Part shown: piece after piece, positions 40,021-49,790 of the stretch
How positions within the stretch are numbered: the stretch's first letter is position 1
How the letters are laid out: every line of letters begins with the position of its first letter
Source: Bacteroidaceae bacterium
Lineage (GTDB): Bacteria > Bacteroidota > Bacteroidia > Bacteroidales > Bacteroidaceae
Direction of reading: 5' to 3'
DNA length: 49,844 bases
NCBI GenBank assembly: GCA_011959205.1
Contig: BLLV01000282.1
Location: forward strand, 1 to 49,844
Position numbers and translations under genes: made by a program
The notes under the pieces: generated by a model
What the model saw: only the letters and a program-made list of their open reading frames with translations
Database searches by the model: none
Told to the model about the DNA's origin: nothing

Positions 40021-41787
40021 TTAATGCAAAATTACTCCGCTATTGTCTGTCGGATTCTGTGTCAAAGTACCTGGATATGCATTGATAGCATCTTGAGGAA
40101 TGTAATAAGTCACACGATAGTCATTAGCTTCCACTTCTTCTACCTGATTGTGAGGTCCCGGATAGTGACGGGTCAGTTTTTTGCCGTTACGGAACACATC
40201 ATAACTACGTTCTGCCTGATAAGCTAATTCCAACTGACGTTCTTTGTCAATTAAGTCACCAGCATTCGAAGCATCCAAAGAGAACGTATATCCACCGTCT
40301 ACAATAGAGCGTTCGCGAATCTTGTTCAAATCCTGCTTAGCCAAGTCATATTGTCCTAATTTGGCGTATGCTTCTGCACGATTCAAATAAATTTCACCCA
40401 AACGGCTGATGACAGGTGAATGCAAATGCGAGTCTTCTCCTTCACGGGAGCACTTGGTGATATAGAATTGCGGATATACACGGTTCAAGTCAATGTAATA
40501 ATCCAATACGCCCGTATAGGTTTCTCCATTATAGTCAATAGAGTAAATTTCCTGTTCCACATCTAGCGCAGTCAATGCATATTGCGGTCCTTCGGGTTTC
40601 TTTGATCCATCCTCTTCTTTCTTCATTTTCTGACAAGTCAGCGTATTGCCATTACGTATCACATAAAGCTGTTCATAATTAGATGTTGTTTCCGAATCTT
40701 TTTTAATAAAACGGAACACTTCTTCATTACCTTCCGCGTATGTAGGCTCTATAAAAGCAGCACGTGCATCTACGATTTTGTAATGATCCGGTCGCCAATC
40801 GTTACGTCCTGTCTCATTCAGTAAATCTATATACTTAGCACTGGCATACATTTCTCCCCATCCCATGCCGCCGATATTGGCATACATACCACCAATACCA
40901 TAATAATGATCAAAGCCAGAGAACTCGGAAGCCACACGCTTGATAACAAAAATAGCTTCCGGATTTGATTCGGGAGTAAATGTATTGTACTTCATAAATT
41001 GTTCGCGAGACAACAAGTCATAACCCTCCGTAGCAATCACTTTATTGGAATAATCTACCGCCAACTGGGCATACTCCCTGTTCGGAGTCTCGTAAGTGCC
41101 ACTCATATACAGATAAATACGGGAAAGCATGGCCTGTGCTGCTATTTTGGAAGCAAAGGCAGGACCCTTGTCGATGGTCAACATCTCTTCTGCTTTCTTC
41201 AAGTCTTTAATAGCCTGTTCATATGTTTCTTTCACTGTGGAACGGTCACCCAAATGCATATCACCCAAAATGTCATCCGGTGTACCGTTTACAATAGGCA
41301 CACCCAGATTTTTCTCGGGTGCCTGGTAATAAGGACGTCCATACGCACGACACAGATAGAAATACATCATGCCACGCACATAGTAACATTCGCCCAGCTG
41401 GTTGTCCACTTCTGGAGCGATTCCCTCGTCTATCATCTTAATGATGTTCGAAGCTTGTGCTATCGCTTTATAGCCATAGTCCCAGAAATTTTGCAAACGA
41501 TAATTTACCGGAGTTCTGGAATAAGTAATAAATTCAAAAAAAGCATCGGTAGAAGTACCGCGAATCATCATGTTGTCGCCCGCATACTCACCACAACGGT
41601 GCATCGGATCCGACCATGTTTTCAACTGCGCATACATACCATTCATCAATACCTCCAACTGACCCATAGGATCTTTCGTCACTTGGTCTGAGGACATTTG
41701 ATAGGTAGGAAAACGATCGATATCGCAAGCAGACAAAGACGCTGCCGCCAATAATACAGTCAATATTTTTTTTGTTTTCATATTCAT
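40021..41787 (-). CDS. SusD/RagB-family lipoprotein (PUL 3)
   Basis: The 588-residue protein has a lipobox LSAC (lipidated Cys21), followed by DIDRFPTYQMSSDQVTKDPM. Family motifs include LGECYYVRGMMYFYLCRAYG, GEIYLNRAEAYAKLGQYDLA, NKIRERSIVDGGY and ERQLELAYQAERSYDVFRNG. The alternative ATG at 41779-41781 would remove two residues. It follows susC by 8 bp. It presumably binds an oligosaccharide that the divergent GH109 and GH20 enzymes act on. Confidence 0.95.
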   Translation of the reverse strand: MNMKTKKILTVLLAAASLSACDIDRFPTYQMSSDQVTKDPMGQLEVLMNGMYAQLKTWSDPMHRCGEYAGDNMMIRGTSTDAFFEFITYSRTPVNYRLQNFWDYGYKAIAQASNIIKMIDEGIAPEVDNQLGECYYVRGMMYFYLCRAYGRPYYQAPEKNLGVPIVNGTPDDILGDMHLGDRSTVKETYEQAIKDLKKAEEMLTIDKGPAFASKIAAQAMLSRIYLYMSGTYETPNREYAQLAVDYSNKVIATEGYDLLSREQFMKYNTFTPESNPEAIFVIKRVASEFSGFDHYYGIGGMYANIGGMGWGEMYASAKYIDLLNETGRNDWRPDHYKIVDARAAFIEPTYAEGNEEVFRFIKKDSETTSNYEQLYVIRNGNTLTCQKMKKEEDGSKKPEGPQYALTALDVEQEIYSIDYNGETYTGVLDYYIDLNRVYPQFYITKCSREGEDSHLHSPVISRLGEIYLNRAEAYAKLGQYDLAKQDLNKIRERSIVDGGYTFSLDASNAGDLIDKERQLELAYQAERSYDVFRNGKKLTRHYPGPHNQVEEVEANDYRVTYYIPQDAINAYPGTLTQNPTDNSGVILH

Positions 41788-41795
41788 TGATTCAA

Positions 41796-44700
41796 TTAGA
41801 AGGTTAAATTCAAGCCAAACATAAATTTACGTACTGATGGATAAACAGACACACCAGCTGTACCCATAACACTGCGGTTGCCTTCCGGATTCAGGTCTGC
41901 TGGAATTTCAGGATCCACGCCTGAATAGTTGGTAATGGTAAACAAATTTTCACCGGTACAGTAAACACGCAGGTTTTGAATGCCCCATTCCGGCAACTTG
42001 AAGTTATAGCCCAAACTCAATGAACGCAATTTCAGGTAATCGTTGTCTTCCAAATAACGTGAAGAAGGCTTGTTGCCATTGTTAGAATTGTTATATCTAG
42101 CAACCGGATGCGTAGCGATATCGCCTGGCTTTTCCCAACGGCTCCAACCCTTTTGCAACTTCATCTGGTTACGGTCTCCTGCATAAGCACCGTCCGAGTC
42201 AAATTCCTGACGGAAATAGCTATATGTCTTGCCACCGATAGAGTAACCAAAGGTTGCACTAAAATCAAAATCTTTATAATACAATGAAGTGGAGAATCCA
42301 CCAAACAAATCAGGAGAAGCCGAACCGCATTTATAATACTCAGCCTTTGCATAATCAGAAGTAGTTACTTTCTTGCCACTCTCATCTGTCATATACCACA
42401 TAGGCAAACCATTATCCGGATTAACACCGGCCCATTCTTTCAGATAATAAGTATCTACCGGTTTACCAATTTCAAGAATACGTTGTGCTGTACCTGCTAT
42501 AGTAGTTCCGTCATTGACAATCACCGGTTTCACAATGTAATTGCCATTTTCGTCCAATTGTCTGTACAAATCCTTCAATTCATTGCTGTTGTGACCCACA
42601 TTCAAGTCTAAGCTCCAAGTCAAGTCTTTGGTACGGATAATGTCACCACCAATAGACAATTCGTAACCTGTATTACGCATTTCACCTATGTTTCTCCATA
42701 CTTTGGTCACACCTGTCAAACCGGTAACAGGAACTTGATAAAGAATGTTGTCTGTATTCTTTATATAATAGTCAAAGGTGAAGTGCAGACGATTTTGGAA
42801 AAATGAAGCGTCCAGACCCAAACCGGTAGTGAAAGTCTTTTCCCACGTCAAATCCTTATTACCAATCTGGCTGATCAATGCCCCCGGCACACCGTCATAA
42901 TTAATGCCACTTACATTATACAAGTCATACTGCGGATAAAGTGAAGTAGGCACATTACCAATTGAACCATACGATGCACGAAGTTTCAAATTGTCCACCC
43001 ATTCCACATTAAACCAATTTTCGTAATTGATATTCCAACCGGCACTCACAGAGAAGAACGTACCATATTTTGAATTATCACCAAAGTTAGAACGTCCGTC
43101 ACGGCGGAGTGACACTTCTGCCAGATACTTATTATCATAAGTATATTTCCACTGAGTGAAGTAAGACTGCTTCGCCCATTCTGTGCGGTATCCCTTAGTA
43201 CGTTCGGGAAGAGCAGTTACCGACAACTCCTCAAAACCGGGCACAAATCCTGTACCATACACATCAATGTAGTTCATTTCATAATCATTGAACTCATAAG
43301 CCAACAAACCGTTCACTGAATGTTTTCCAAACACCTTGTTAAATCGCAGAATTTGGCTGGTATAACGACGTGTCCAATCCTGACGCCATTCGGTAATACG
43401 GCCTTGTGTATTCTCACCACCGCTCGAACGCGGGTCGGTATATCCGTGCTGGTCTTCATTGCTATAACGATAGTTATTGGAAGAAGAGAAAGTCAGCCAG
43501 TCTGTAATCTTAACATCAAAATCAAAACTTCCCGAAAATTCGTAGAAACGATTGTCTGTATGATCCCACTGCAAGTTATACAAATAGTTGTCGGCCTTAC
43601 TGTTCACCCAGCCTTGGTAACGGTTAGGAACCAAATTGCCTTCCGAGTCAAAAGGGCTATCCCAAGGTAACATAGAATACATGGCACCTACAGAATACTG
43701 GCGGTCTTCCGTGTCACGACGCGAACCGCTCAATGACGGACGGATAGTCAACCAATCGAAAGGCTTATAAGTAGTTTTGAAACGAAAACTGTAACGGCTA
43801 TAGTCATAACCCTTCACAGCTCCTTCTTCGTCATAGTATCCCAAAGAAAGGAAAGACTGTAGTTTTTCACTACCTCCCTGCATGGAGAGATTATAATCTT
43901 GGGTAAAGCCGTTCTGTTTTGCCAAATTCCACCAGTCAAAGTTAGAGTTACGCAATTCGGGAGACCAACGGGAAAATTTCACTTCATCTACATTCTGGAA
44001 AGAAGAATAGTAATCATAAAATTCCGCACCATTCATCATTTCCATATTACCTTTACTCAACGAACTGATACCCATTTTAGCAGAGAGGTTGATAGTCATC
44101 TTCTCAGCACGAGCATTTTTGGTAGTTACTACAATAACGCCGTTAGCACCCTCCGAACCATAAATAGCAGTAGAAGCCGCATCTTTCAAAATGGTCATGC
44201 TTTCGATGTCGGCAGGATTCAACTGACCGGCATCATTACCTACGATAACACCATCCACTACCCACAATGGAGCGGTAGAACCACTGATAGTAGCCTGTCC
44301 ACGAATCACCACAGCACCACTAGAGCCAGGTTGACCAGAACCCGGAGCGACATATACTCCCGGTGCCTTGCCGTTCAGCAAATTTTCCACAGAAGGAGAA
44401 GTTACGTCCTTCAGTTTGTCACTTTTTAAGTTTTGCATAGAGCCAGTTAAACTTTCCTTACGCTGCGTAGTATAACCTACTACAACCACTTCGTCCAGTG
44501 TTTCGGAATCTTCCTCTAGTTTGATGGACTGTGTTCCGGCTGTCGCCTTTACTTCAATCGTCTTGTAACCGATAAAAGAGATGCTGAGTATAGAGCCTAC
44601 CGGAGCATCCAACTCATATTCGCCGTCAAAATTAGTAATAGTACCATTGGTGGTTCCTTTTACCAAAACATTCGCTCCGATAACCGGATCGCCTGTTTTC

Positions 44701-44864
44701 GTATCCAAAATCACACCTTTCAGTTTTGCCGTCTGCTGACTGACCAGTGGCAACGAAGCATCAACCATATCCGCAGGAACAGCAGATGCATACATAGGAC
44801 TCATACCAAGTACGCCTGCCAACAGCACATACTTGCCTCTTTGGGTTAGATTCTTTTTTCCCAT
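41796..44864 (-). CDS. SusC-like TonB-dependent receptor (PUL 3)
   Basis: The 1022-residue protein has a signal region (about 1-28, ending MYASA). A carboxypeptidase-like domain (KGVILDTKTGDPVIGANVLV, about 48-115) precedes TonB-box-like TLDEVVVVGYTT, a plug (MTILKDAASTAIYGSEGANG) and a barrel ending RKFMFGLNLTF. No STN domain. It partners the downstream SusD to import a glycan. The upstream gap has a minus-strand -7 element (44964-44971). The gene diverges from the GH109-GH20 operon across 741 bp, so the four genes likely form one locus. Confidence 0.96.
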   Translation of the reverse strand: MGKKNLTQRGKYVLLAGVLGMSPMYASAVPADMVDASLPLVSQQTAKLKGVILDTKTGDPVIGANVLVKGTTNGTITNFDGEYELDAPVGSILSISFIGYKTIEVKATAGTQSIKLEEDSETLDEVVVVGYTTQRKESLTGSMQNLKSDKLKDVTSPSVENLLNGKAPGVYVAPGSGQPGSSGAVVIRGQATISGSTAPLWVVDGVIVGNDAGQLNPADIESMTILKDAASTAIYGSEGANGVIVVTTKNARAEKMTINLSAKMGISSLSKGNMEMMNGAEFYDYYSSFQNVDEVKFSRWSPELRNSNFDWWNLAKQNGFTQDYNLSMQGGSEKLQSFLSLGYYDEEGAVKGYDYSRYSFRFKTTYKPFDWLTIRPSLSGSRRDTEDRQYSVGAMYSMLPWDSPFDSEGNLVPNRYQGWVNSKADNYLYNLQWDHTDNRFYEFSGSFDFDVKITDWLTFSSSNNYRYSNEDQHGYTDPRSSGGENTQGRITEWRQDWTRRYTSQILRFNKVFGKHSVNGLLAYEFNDYEMNYIDVYGTGFVPGFEELSVTALPERTKGYRTEWAKQSYFTQWKYTYDNKYLAEVSLRRDGRSNFGDNSKYGTFFSVSAGWNINYENWFNVEWVDNLKLRASYGSIGNVPTSLYPQYDLYNVSGINYDGVPGALISQIGNKDLTWEKTFTTGLGLDASFFQNRLHFTFDYYIKNTDNILYQVPVTGLTGVTKVWRNIGEMRNTGYELSIGGDIIRTKDLTWSLDLNVGHNSNELKDLYRQLDENGNYIVKPVIVNDGTTIAGTAQRILEIGKPVDTYYLKEWAGVNPDNGLPMWYMTDESGKKVTTSDYAKAEYYKCGSASPDLFGGFSTSLYYKDFDFSATFGYSIGGKTYSYFRQEFDSDGAYAGDRNQMKLQKGWSRWEKPGDIATHPVARYNNSNNGNKPSSRYLEDNDYLKLRSLSLGYNFKLPEWGIQNLRVYCTGENLFTITNYSGVDPEIPADLNPEGNRSVMGTAGVSVYPSVRKFMFGLNLTF

Positions 44865-44963
44865 AAGTATTTATAAAGGTTAATAATAAAATAATTGACA
44901 ACTCACTTTCAGAACAAGGGAACTGTGCAAAAGCTCATCTCTACTCATTCTTGAAATATAGTG

Positions 44964-44971
44964 CAAAAGTA
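44964..44971 (-). promoter_or_regulatory. -7 promoter element for susCD (PUL 3)
   Basis: Minus-strand TACTTTTG (complement of CAAAAGTA) fits TAnnTTTG exactly, 99 bp before the susC start codon. Confidence 0.45.
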
Positions 44972-45273
44972 CAAAAATATTTTAAACACGAAACAAAACA
45001 AACAAATAAAGCTCAATATATATTCATTATTCTTTCATTCCTCAATCCTTTTTATTACTTAGAGATTTAAGCTCCTGTAAGGATAGTATAATTGTTTGGA
45101 ATAGCCAATTAATCTGCGATATAATCACTCGAAACACAGGTTAAATAGCTATATCTTCGCAAAACAATTCAGTATTCAATAGAGCATAAGTCGGAATTTC
45201 AATGCAATTACCACAAAGACCAAACACTTTGCATTATTCCTCCGAAATCCATCCGTATGTGAAAGAGTTTGCC

Positions 45274-45281
45274 TATATTTG
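45274..45281 (+). promoter_or_regulatory. -7 promoter element upstream of the GH109 operon
   Basis: TATATTTG fits TAnnTTTG exactly. Transcription from here would leave a leader of roughly 320 bases before the GH109 start, unusually long, and would include the 72-codon ORF at 45303. Confidence 0.5.
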
Positions 45282-45302
45282 TATCATACAAAAAAACAGA
45301 GA

Positions 45303-45521
45303 ATGGACCACACCGAAAAATTTATCCGGCTGAATTGCAGCTTGCTGTCGGACTACAAAATGATGAAGCTGGAAGCAGACATGTTCTGGAAAAAATTCCA
45401 TTTCCATGCAGCCGCTCCCGTCAAAATACGGACAGGAACCATAAAAACAATAGCAGGACTGAAAGAAAGAGGAATGGGACCACCCGGAAGAAGAACCATT
45501 TCCACATGTGACAAGATATGA
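45303..45521 (+). CDS. Possible 72-residue leader ORF before GH109
   Basis: ATG 45303-45305 follows the -7 element by about 20 bases. The product starts MDHTEKFIRLNCSLLSDYKM and then has WKKFHFHAAAPVK; its second half is basic and low in structure. A longer frame from 45279 is unlikely because it would overlap the promoter element. I do not recognise a family. It may be a genuine small protein or just an open stretch in a long 5' leader. Coding evidence is weak. Confidence 0.3.
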   Translation: MDHTEKFIRLNCSLLSDYKMMKLEADMFWKKFHFHAAAPVKIRTGTIKTIAGLKERGMGPPGRRTISTCDKI

Positions 45522-45605
45522 ATCTTTCGCTTTTATCGTACAGACAGGGAAGGCGAACAAACAGCATACGAAACATAAAAAACATAACTAACAACCTAAT
45601 TCTAC

Positions 45606-47033
45606 ATGATAAAAAAATTATCTGCCTTTCTGGCAGGTGCAGCATTGACCTGCCTGGCAAGCTGTACACCTGCACAGAAAGAAGCCTCAACAAAAGAGTA
45701 CACTCCCATCGAGGTAACCGTGCCCGAACGTCCCACCGGGCAACAGGACGTGATTGAACTGACAGCCCCCAAGCTGGACACTGTCCGCGTGGGATTCATC
45801 GGTCTAGGCATGCGTGGTCCCAGTGCAGTGGAACGCTGGACGCACATACCGGGAACAAAGATTGTAGCCCTCTGCGACCTGGTGCCCGAAAATGCGGAAA
45901 AAGCACAGAAGATTGTAACCCATGCAGGCATGGAGGCACCTGCTCTTTACTCGGGTAACGAAGATGCCTGGAAACAACTGTGCGAACGCGACGATATCGA
46001 CCTGGTATACATCGTGACCGACTGGAAGCATCATGCCGAAATGGGGGTATATGCCATGGAACACGGAAAGCATGCAGCCATAGAGGTGCCTGCCGCCATG
46101 ACCCTGGACGAAATATGGGCGTTGGTAAACACCTCCGAAAAGACCCGCAAGCACTGTATGCAGCTGGAAAACTGCGTATACGACTTCTTCGAGCTGACCA
46201 CGCTGAACATGGCGCAAAAAGGACTGTTCGGCGAAGTGTTGCACGCCGAAGGGTCATACATCCACAACCTGGAGGAATTCTGGCCCTACTACCGGAACAA
46301 CTGGCGGCTGGACTATAACCGCCAATTCCGCGGAGACGTGTATGCCACCCACGGACTGGGCCCTGCCTGCCAGTTGCTTGACATCCACCGCGGCGACCGC
46401 ATGAAAACGCTGGTAGCGATGGACACCAAAGCCGTAACCGGCCCCGAACTGGTAAAACAATATCAGAAAGAAGAGGCTCCCGATTTCCAGAACGGCGACC
46501 ATACCATGACCTTTATCCGTACAGAAAAGGGAAAGACCATCCACATTCAGCACGATGTAATGAACCCGCGTCCCTACAGCCGTATGTACCAGCTGACCGG
46601 AACCAAAGGGTTTGCCAGCAAGTATCCCATCGAAGAGTATTGTTTCCGTCCGGACCAGATAGACAGCACCAGTGTGCCCGACCACGAGAACCTGAGCATG
46701 CACTCGGCTGTGCCCGAAAAAGTGAAAGAGGCCCTGATGATGCAATACAAACATCCCATCCATCAGGAACTGGAAGAAATAGCCAAGAGAGTGGGCGGAC
46801 ACGGCGGCATGGACTTTATCATGGACTACCGCCTGGTATATTGCCTGCGCAACGGACTGCCGTTGGACATGGACGTGTATGACCTGGCGGAATGGTGCTG
46901 TATGGCCGAACTGACCCGCCTGTCTATCGAAAACGGAAGTGCTCCCGTCGCCGTGCCCGACTTTACCCGGGGCGGATGGAACAAAACAAGCGGATACCGC
47001 CATGCGTTCGCCCGGAAAAAAACGTATAGATAG
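45606..47033 (+). CDS. GH109-type alpha-N-acetylgalactosaminidase (Gfo/Idh/MocA fold) lipoprotein
   Basis: The 475-residue protein has a lipobox LASC (lipidated Cys20). The Rossmann domain carries VGFIGLGMRGPSAVERW (residues 62-78), the NAD(H)-binding glycine motif, followed by VYIVTDWKHHAEMGVYAMEH and the EVPAAMTLDEIW helix. HGLGPACQLLDIHRGDRM lies in the C-terminal domain. GH109 enzymes remove terminal alpha-GalNAc (for example blood group A) by an NAD-dependent elimination mechanism. Being a lipoprotein places it outside the cytosol, as expected if NAD is carried tightly bound. The next gene is a GH20. The exact specificity is inferred from the family. Confidence 0.88.
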   Translation: MIKKLSAFLAGAALTCLASCTPAQKEASTKEYTPIEVTVPERPTGQQDVIELTAPKLDTVRVGFIGLGMRGPSAVERWTHIPGTKIVALCDLVPENAEKAQKIVTHAGMEAPALYSGNEDAWKQLCERDDIDLVYIVTDWKHHAEMGVYAMEHGKHAAIEVPAAMTLDEIWALVNTSEKTRKHCMQLENCVYDFFELTTLNMAQKGLFGEVLHAEGSYIHNLEEFWPYYRNNWRLDYNRQFRGDVYATHGLGPACQLLDIHRGDRMKTLVAMDTKAVTGPELVKQYQKEEAPDFQNGDHTMTFIRTEKGKTIHIQHDVMNPRPYSRMYQLTGTKGFASKYPIEEYCFRPDQIDSTSVPDHENLSMHSAVPEKVKEALMMQYKHPIHQELEEIAKRVGGHGGMDFIMDYRLVYCLRNGLPLDMDVYDLAEWCCMAELTRLSIENGSAPVAVPDFTRGGWNKTSGYRHAFARKKTYR

Positions 47034-47066
47034 TAATAACCCTAACTAAATAACAAACATAGAATC

Positions 47067-49019
47067 ATGAAGAATAAAAACATCACCCTCACCCTGTTGT
47101 TGTTTTTCAGCTTGGCAGTTGCAACTGTGGCGCAAAACAGCAAACCTTTCGTTATACCCGAACTAAAAGAATGGAAAGGAGCGCAAGGCACATTCTCCAT
47201 CAACGAACAAACCAGAATCGTATGCCAGGAAAAAAATCCCGAACTGGAACACATCGCCGGGTTGCTGGCACAAGACTACCGGACCATGTTCGGCAAGCAA
47301 CTGGCCGTGGCTCATGGAAAGGCGGCCAACGGTGACATCCTGTTGCGCATCCGCAAGGACAACAAAATGCCCCACGAAGGATACAGCATAGCCATAGGAA
47401 AACAACTCATCGTCACGGCTCCCGAAGCAATAGGCGTATACTGGGCAACCCGCTCATTGCTACAGATGGCGGAACAAAACGAAGAACGGTCACTGCCATG
47501 CGGACAAATCAAGGATTACCCCGACTATGCGGTACGCGGCTTCATGCTGGACTGCGGACGCAAATTCATCCCGCTGGAATTTCTGAAAGACTATGTACGC
47601 ATCATGTCCTACTACAAGATGAACACTTTTCAGATTCACCTGAACGACAATGCTTTCCACCGTTTTTACAACTGGGACTTCACAAAGACCTATTCCGCTT
47701 TCCGCCTGGAGTCGGACACCTATCCGGGACTGGCCGCCCAAGACGGGTTCTACACCAAACAGGAATTCATCGACTTACAGAAACTGGCGGAAGCGCACTT
47801 TGTAGACATCATCCCCGAGATAGACGTGCCGGCCCATTCGCTGGCATTCACACAATACAAACCGGAAATAGGAAGCCGGAAATATGGCATGGACCATCTG
47901 GACCTGTTCAACCCGGAAACATACCGTTTTGTGGACGGGCTTTTCAAAGAATATCTGGAGGGAGACGAACCTGTGTTCCGCGGCAAACGCGTCCATGTGG
48001 GAACGGATGAATACTCTAACAAGGATCAGGAAGTGGTGGAGAAATTCCGCTATTTCACCGACCACTGCATCCGCTACGTGGAAAGTTTCGGCAAGCAGGC
48101 ATGCGTGTGGGGCGCGCTGACCCACGCCAAAGGCGAAACGCCCGTGAAATCGGACAACGTAGTGATGAGTGCCTGGTACAACGGATATGCCGATCCGGCA
48201 GAAATGATTAAACAAGGCTATCAGCTGATAAGCATCCCCGACGGGCTGCTCTACATTGTTCCTGCAGCAGGTTACTATTACGATTACCTGAACACCAAAC
48301 ACCTGTACGAGAACTGGACACCGGTCCACATAGGCAAATCCGTTTTTGAAGAGAAGCATCCTGCCGTACTGGGAGGTATGTTTGCCGTGTGGAATGACCA
48401 TGCCGGAAACGGTATCTCTACCAAGGACATACACAACAGGGTATTCCCCGCCATGCAAACACTGGCCGTGAAAATGTGGACCGGCAAGAACACCGGCATG
48501 CCTTATGCGGAATTCAACACACAAAGAAAGAGCCTGAGCGAAGCACCGGGCGTGAACCAAAGCGGACGGATAGGGAAAAAACCGGGACTGGTGTACCAAC
48601 AAGAGATTGTCGCCCCCAACCAGACTCTTCCCCACCGTGAAGTAGGAAACAGCTACGAGGTGAGCTTCGACCTGAACGGGCAAACAGAAAAACGCGGCAC
48701 GGAGCTTTTCCGTTCACCCGATGCAGTGTTCTACCTGTCCGACCCAGTGAGCGGCCTGATGGGCTACGCCCGCGACGGATACCTGAACACGTTTCATTAC
48801 AGTGTGAAAAACGAAAACATAAAAGTAAAAATAGCGGGAGACAGCGTATCGACACGCCTGTATATCAACGACAAGCTGATAGAAAACAAGGACATCACCC
48901 GCAAGTATTTCAATGCCGGCAAGGACTCGATGAACTATGTCCGCACGTTGGTATTCCCCTTGGAAAAATCAGGTGATTTCAAAAGTAGTGTCACCCATCT
49001 CAAAATATATCAGAAATAA
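47067..49019 (+). CDS. Glycoside hydrolase family 20 beta-N-acetylhexosaminidase
   Basis: The 650-residue secreted enzyme has a signal peptide (1-22, ending VAQ), an N-terminal GH20b-like domain (about 30-145), and the (beta/alpha)8 barrel starting at YAVRGFMLDCGRKFIPLEFL. The catalytic Asp314-Glu315 pair is in VHVGTDEYSNKD, used in substrate-assisted catalysis. EIDVPAHSLAF and VMSAWYNGYADPAEMIKQGY also fit. After about residue 500 there is a jelly-roll-like domain (EVSFDLNGQTEKRGTELFRS) of the concanavalin/LamG kind. It releases terminal beta-GlcNAc or GalNAc. It lies 33 bp after GH109 in the same operon and is followed by a terminator. Confidence 0.94.
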   Translation: MKNKNITLTLLLFFSLAVATVAQNSKPFVIPELKEWKGAQGTFSINEQTRIVCQEKNPELEHIAGLLAQDYRTMFGKQLAVAHGKAANGDILLRIRKDNKMPHEGYSIAIGKQLIVTAPEAIGVYWATRSLLQMAEQNEERSLPCGQIKDYPDYAVRGFMLDCGRKFIPLEFLKDYVRIMSYYKMNTFQIHLNDNAFHRFYNWDFTKTYSAFRLESDTYPGLAAQDGFYTKQEFIDLQKLAEAHFVDIIPEIDVPAHSLAFTQYKPEIGSRKYGMDHLDLFNPETYRFVDGLFKEYLEGDEPVFRGKRVHVGTDEYSNKDQEVVEKFRYFTDHCIRYVESFGKQACVWGALTHAKGETPVKSDNVVMSAWYNGYADPAEMIKQGYQLISIPDGLLYIVPAAGYYYDYLNTKHLYENWTPVHIGKSVFEEKHPAVLGGMFAVWNDHAGNGISTKDIHNRVFPAMQTLAVKMWTGKNTGMPYAEFNTQRKSLSEAPGVNQSGRIGKKPGLVYQQEIVAPNQTLPHREVGNSYEVSFDLNGQTEKRGTELFRSPDAVFYLSDPVSGLMGYARDGYLNTFHYSVKNENIKVKIAGDSVSTRLYINDKLIENKDITRKYFNAGKDSMNYVRTLVFPLEKSGDFKSSVTHLKIYQK

Positions 49020-49030
49020 AACAACATAAA

Positions 49031-49088
49031 AAAGGGAGTGTATCCTGAATGAAACCATAGATGATTGCAGCCTGGATACACTCCCTTT
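49031..49088. terminator. Bidirectional terminator between GH20 and carbonic anhydrase genes
   Basis: AAAGGGAGTGTATCC (49031-49045) and its exact complement GGATACACTCCCTTT (49074-49088) flank a 28-base loop, with T-rich sequence on the plus side (CTTT) and on the minus side. Convergent genes end on either side. Confidence 0.8.
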
Positions 49089-49098
49089 CTTTACGGGC

Positions 49099-49638
49099 TT
49101 ATACTGTTGTCAACCCGCCCGTCACCGAATCAATGATAAATCCTCTTACCGTGATATCCTTAGGTATCAAAGGGTGTTCCATGATAGCCCGGACGGTTCC
49201 TTTCACCGACTTCTCCGTATCCTCGAAACCATCCAGCCATGCACCGAAATCCACACCACAGAAACGAATCATATCAATGGTTTCCTGCTTGATGCCACGC
49301 GCTTTCATGTGCCCTATCATCTCATCGCTATTCATGTGGCAGGCTCCGCAATCGGAATGAGCGATAACCATCACCTCCTTTACCCCCAGTTCGTAAATAG
49401 CCACCATCAAACTACGAATCACACTTCCAAAAGGATGCGAGATCACCCCGCCCGCGTTCTTAATTATTTTCACATCACCATTCTTGATGCCCAAGGCAGC
49501 AGGCAGCAATTCCGTCAGCCGCGTATCCATGCAGGACAGAATAGCTATTTTCTTATCGGGATACTTATTGGTAATATACTTTTCGTACCCCTTACTCTCG
49601 ACAAATTTTTTGTTGAATTCTAAAATATCTTCTATCAT
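49099..49638 (-). CDS. Beta-class carbonic anhydrase
   Basis: The start is placed at ATG 49636-49638 (179 residues); the longer frame opens with GTG at 49641. The cytosolic zinc enzyme interconverts CO2 and bicarbonate. Zinc ligands are Cys36 in SCMDTRL (with the Asp38-Arg40 dyad), His94 and Cys97 in HSDCGAC. NAGGVISHPFGSVIRSLMVA is the typical dimer region. It is a short beta-CA, lacking the C-terminal extension of plant-type forms. Monocistronic, with its own -7 element. Confidence 0.94.
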   Translation of the reverse strand: MIEDILEFNKKFVESKGYEKYITNKYPDKKIAILSCMDTRLTELLPAALGIKNGDVKIIKNAGGVISHPFGSVIRSLMVAIYELGVKEVMVIAHSDCGACHMNSDEMIGHMKARGIKQETIDMIRFCGVDFGAWLDGFEDTEKSVKGTVRAIMEHPLIPKDITVRGFIIDSVTGGLTTV

Positions 49639-49661
49639 CACTCTATGCTTTTAGGTTGCTA

Positions 49662-49669
49662 CAAAGGTA
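49662..49669 (-). promoter_or_regulatory. -7 promoter element for carbonic anhydrase
   Basis: Minus-strand TACCTTTG (complement of CAAAGGTA) fits TAnnTTTG, 23 bp before the ATG at 49638. Confidence 0.5.
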
Positions 49670-49738
49670 AAAAAAATCAGCTGATACCCACGCTGATGTT
49701 TACAACTATTATTTCTTTACTTTTTTTGCCCGAAAAAA

Positions 49739-49769
49739 TTGGTTCTTTCAAAAGATATTCCTACCTTTG
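49739..49769 (+). promoter_or_regulatory. Bacteroides-type promoter for tRNA-Thr
   Basis: A -33-like ATTG (TTG at 49739-49741), a 20-bp spacer and -7 TACCTTTG (49762-49769) lie about 22 bp before the tRNA. Spacing fits the Bacteroides consensus. Confidence 0.65.
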
Positions 49770-49790
49770 CAACCGCAAAATAAAAGCAAC

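Larger units (their letters stand above)
44865..45605. other. 741-bp divergent intergenic region of PUL 3
   Basis: It holds the susC promoter element, an AT-rich central stretch (about 44990-45240) without a gene I can support, a plus-strand -7 element at 45274 and a possible short leader ORF (45303-45521). No recognised regulator-binding repeat is visible. The length and the two outward promoters suggest that control of both arms acts here. Confidence 0.5.

Noticed and set aside
47775..48683. 302-codon minus-strand frame
   Set aside because: Antisense to the GH20 catalytic barrel, no family features.
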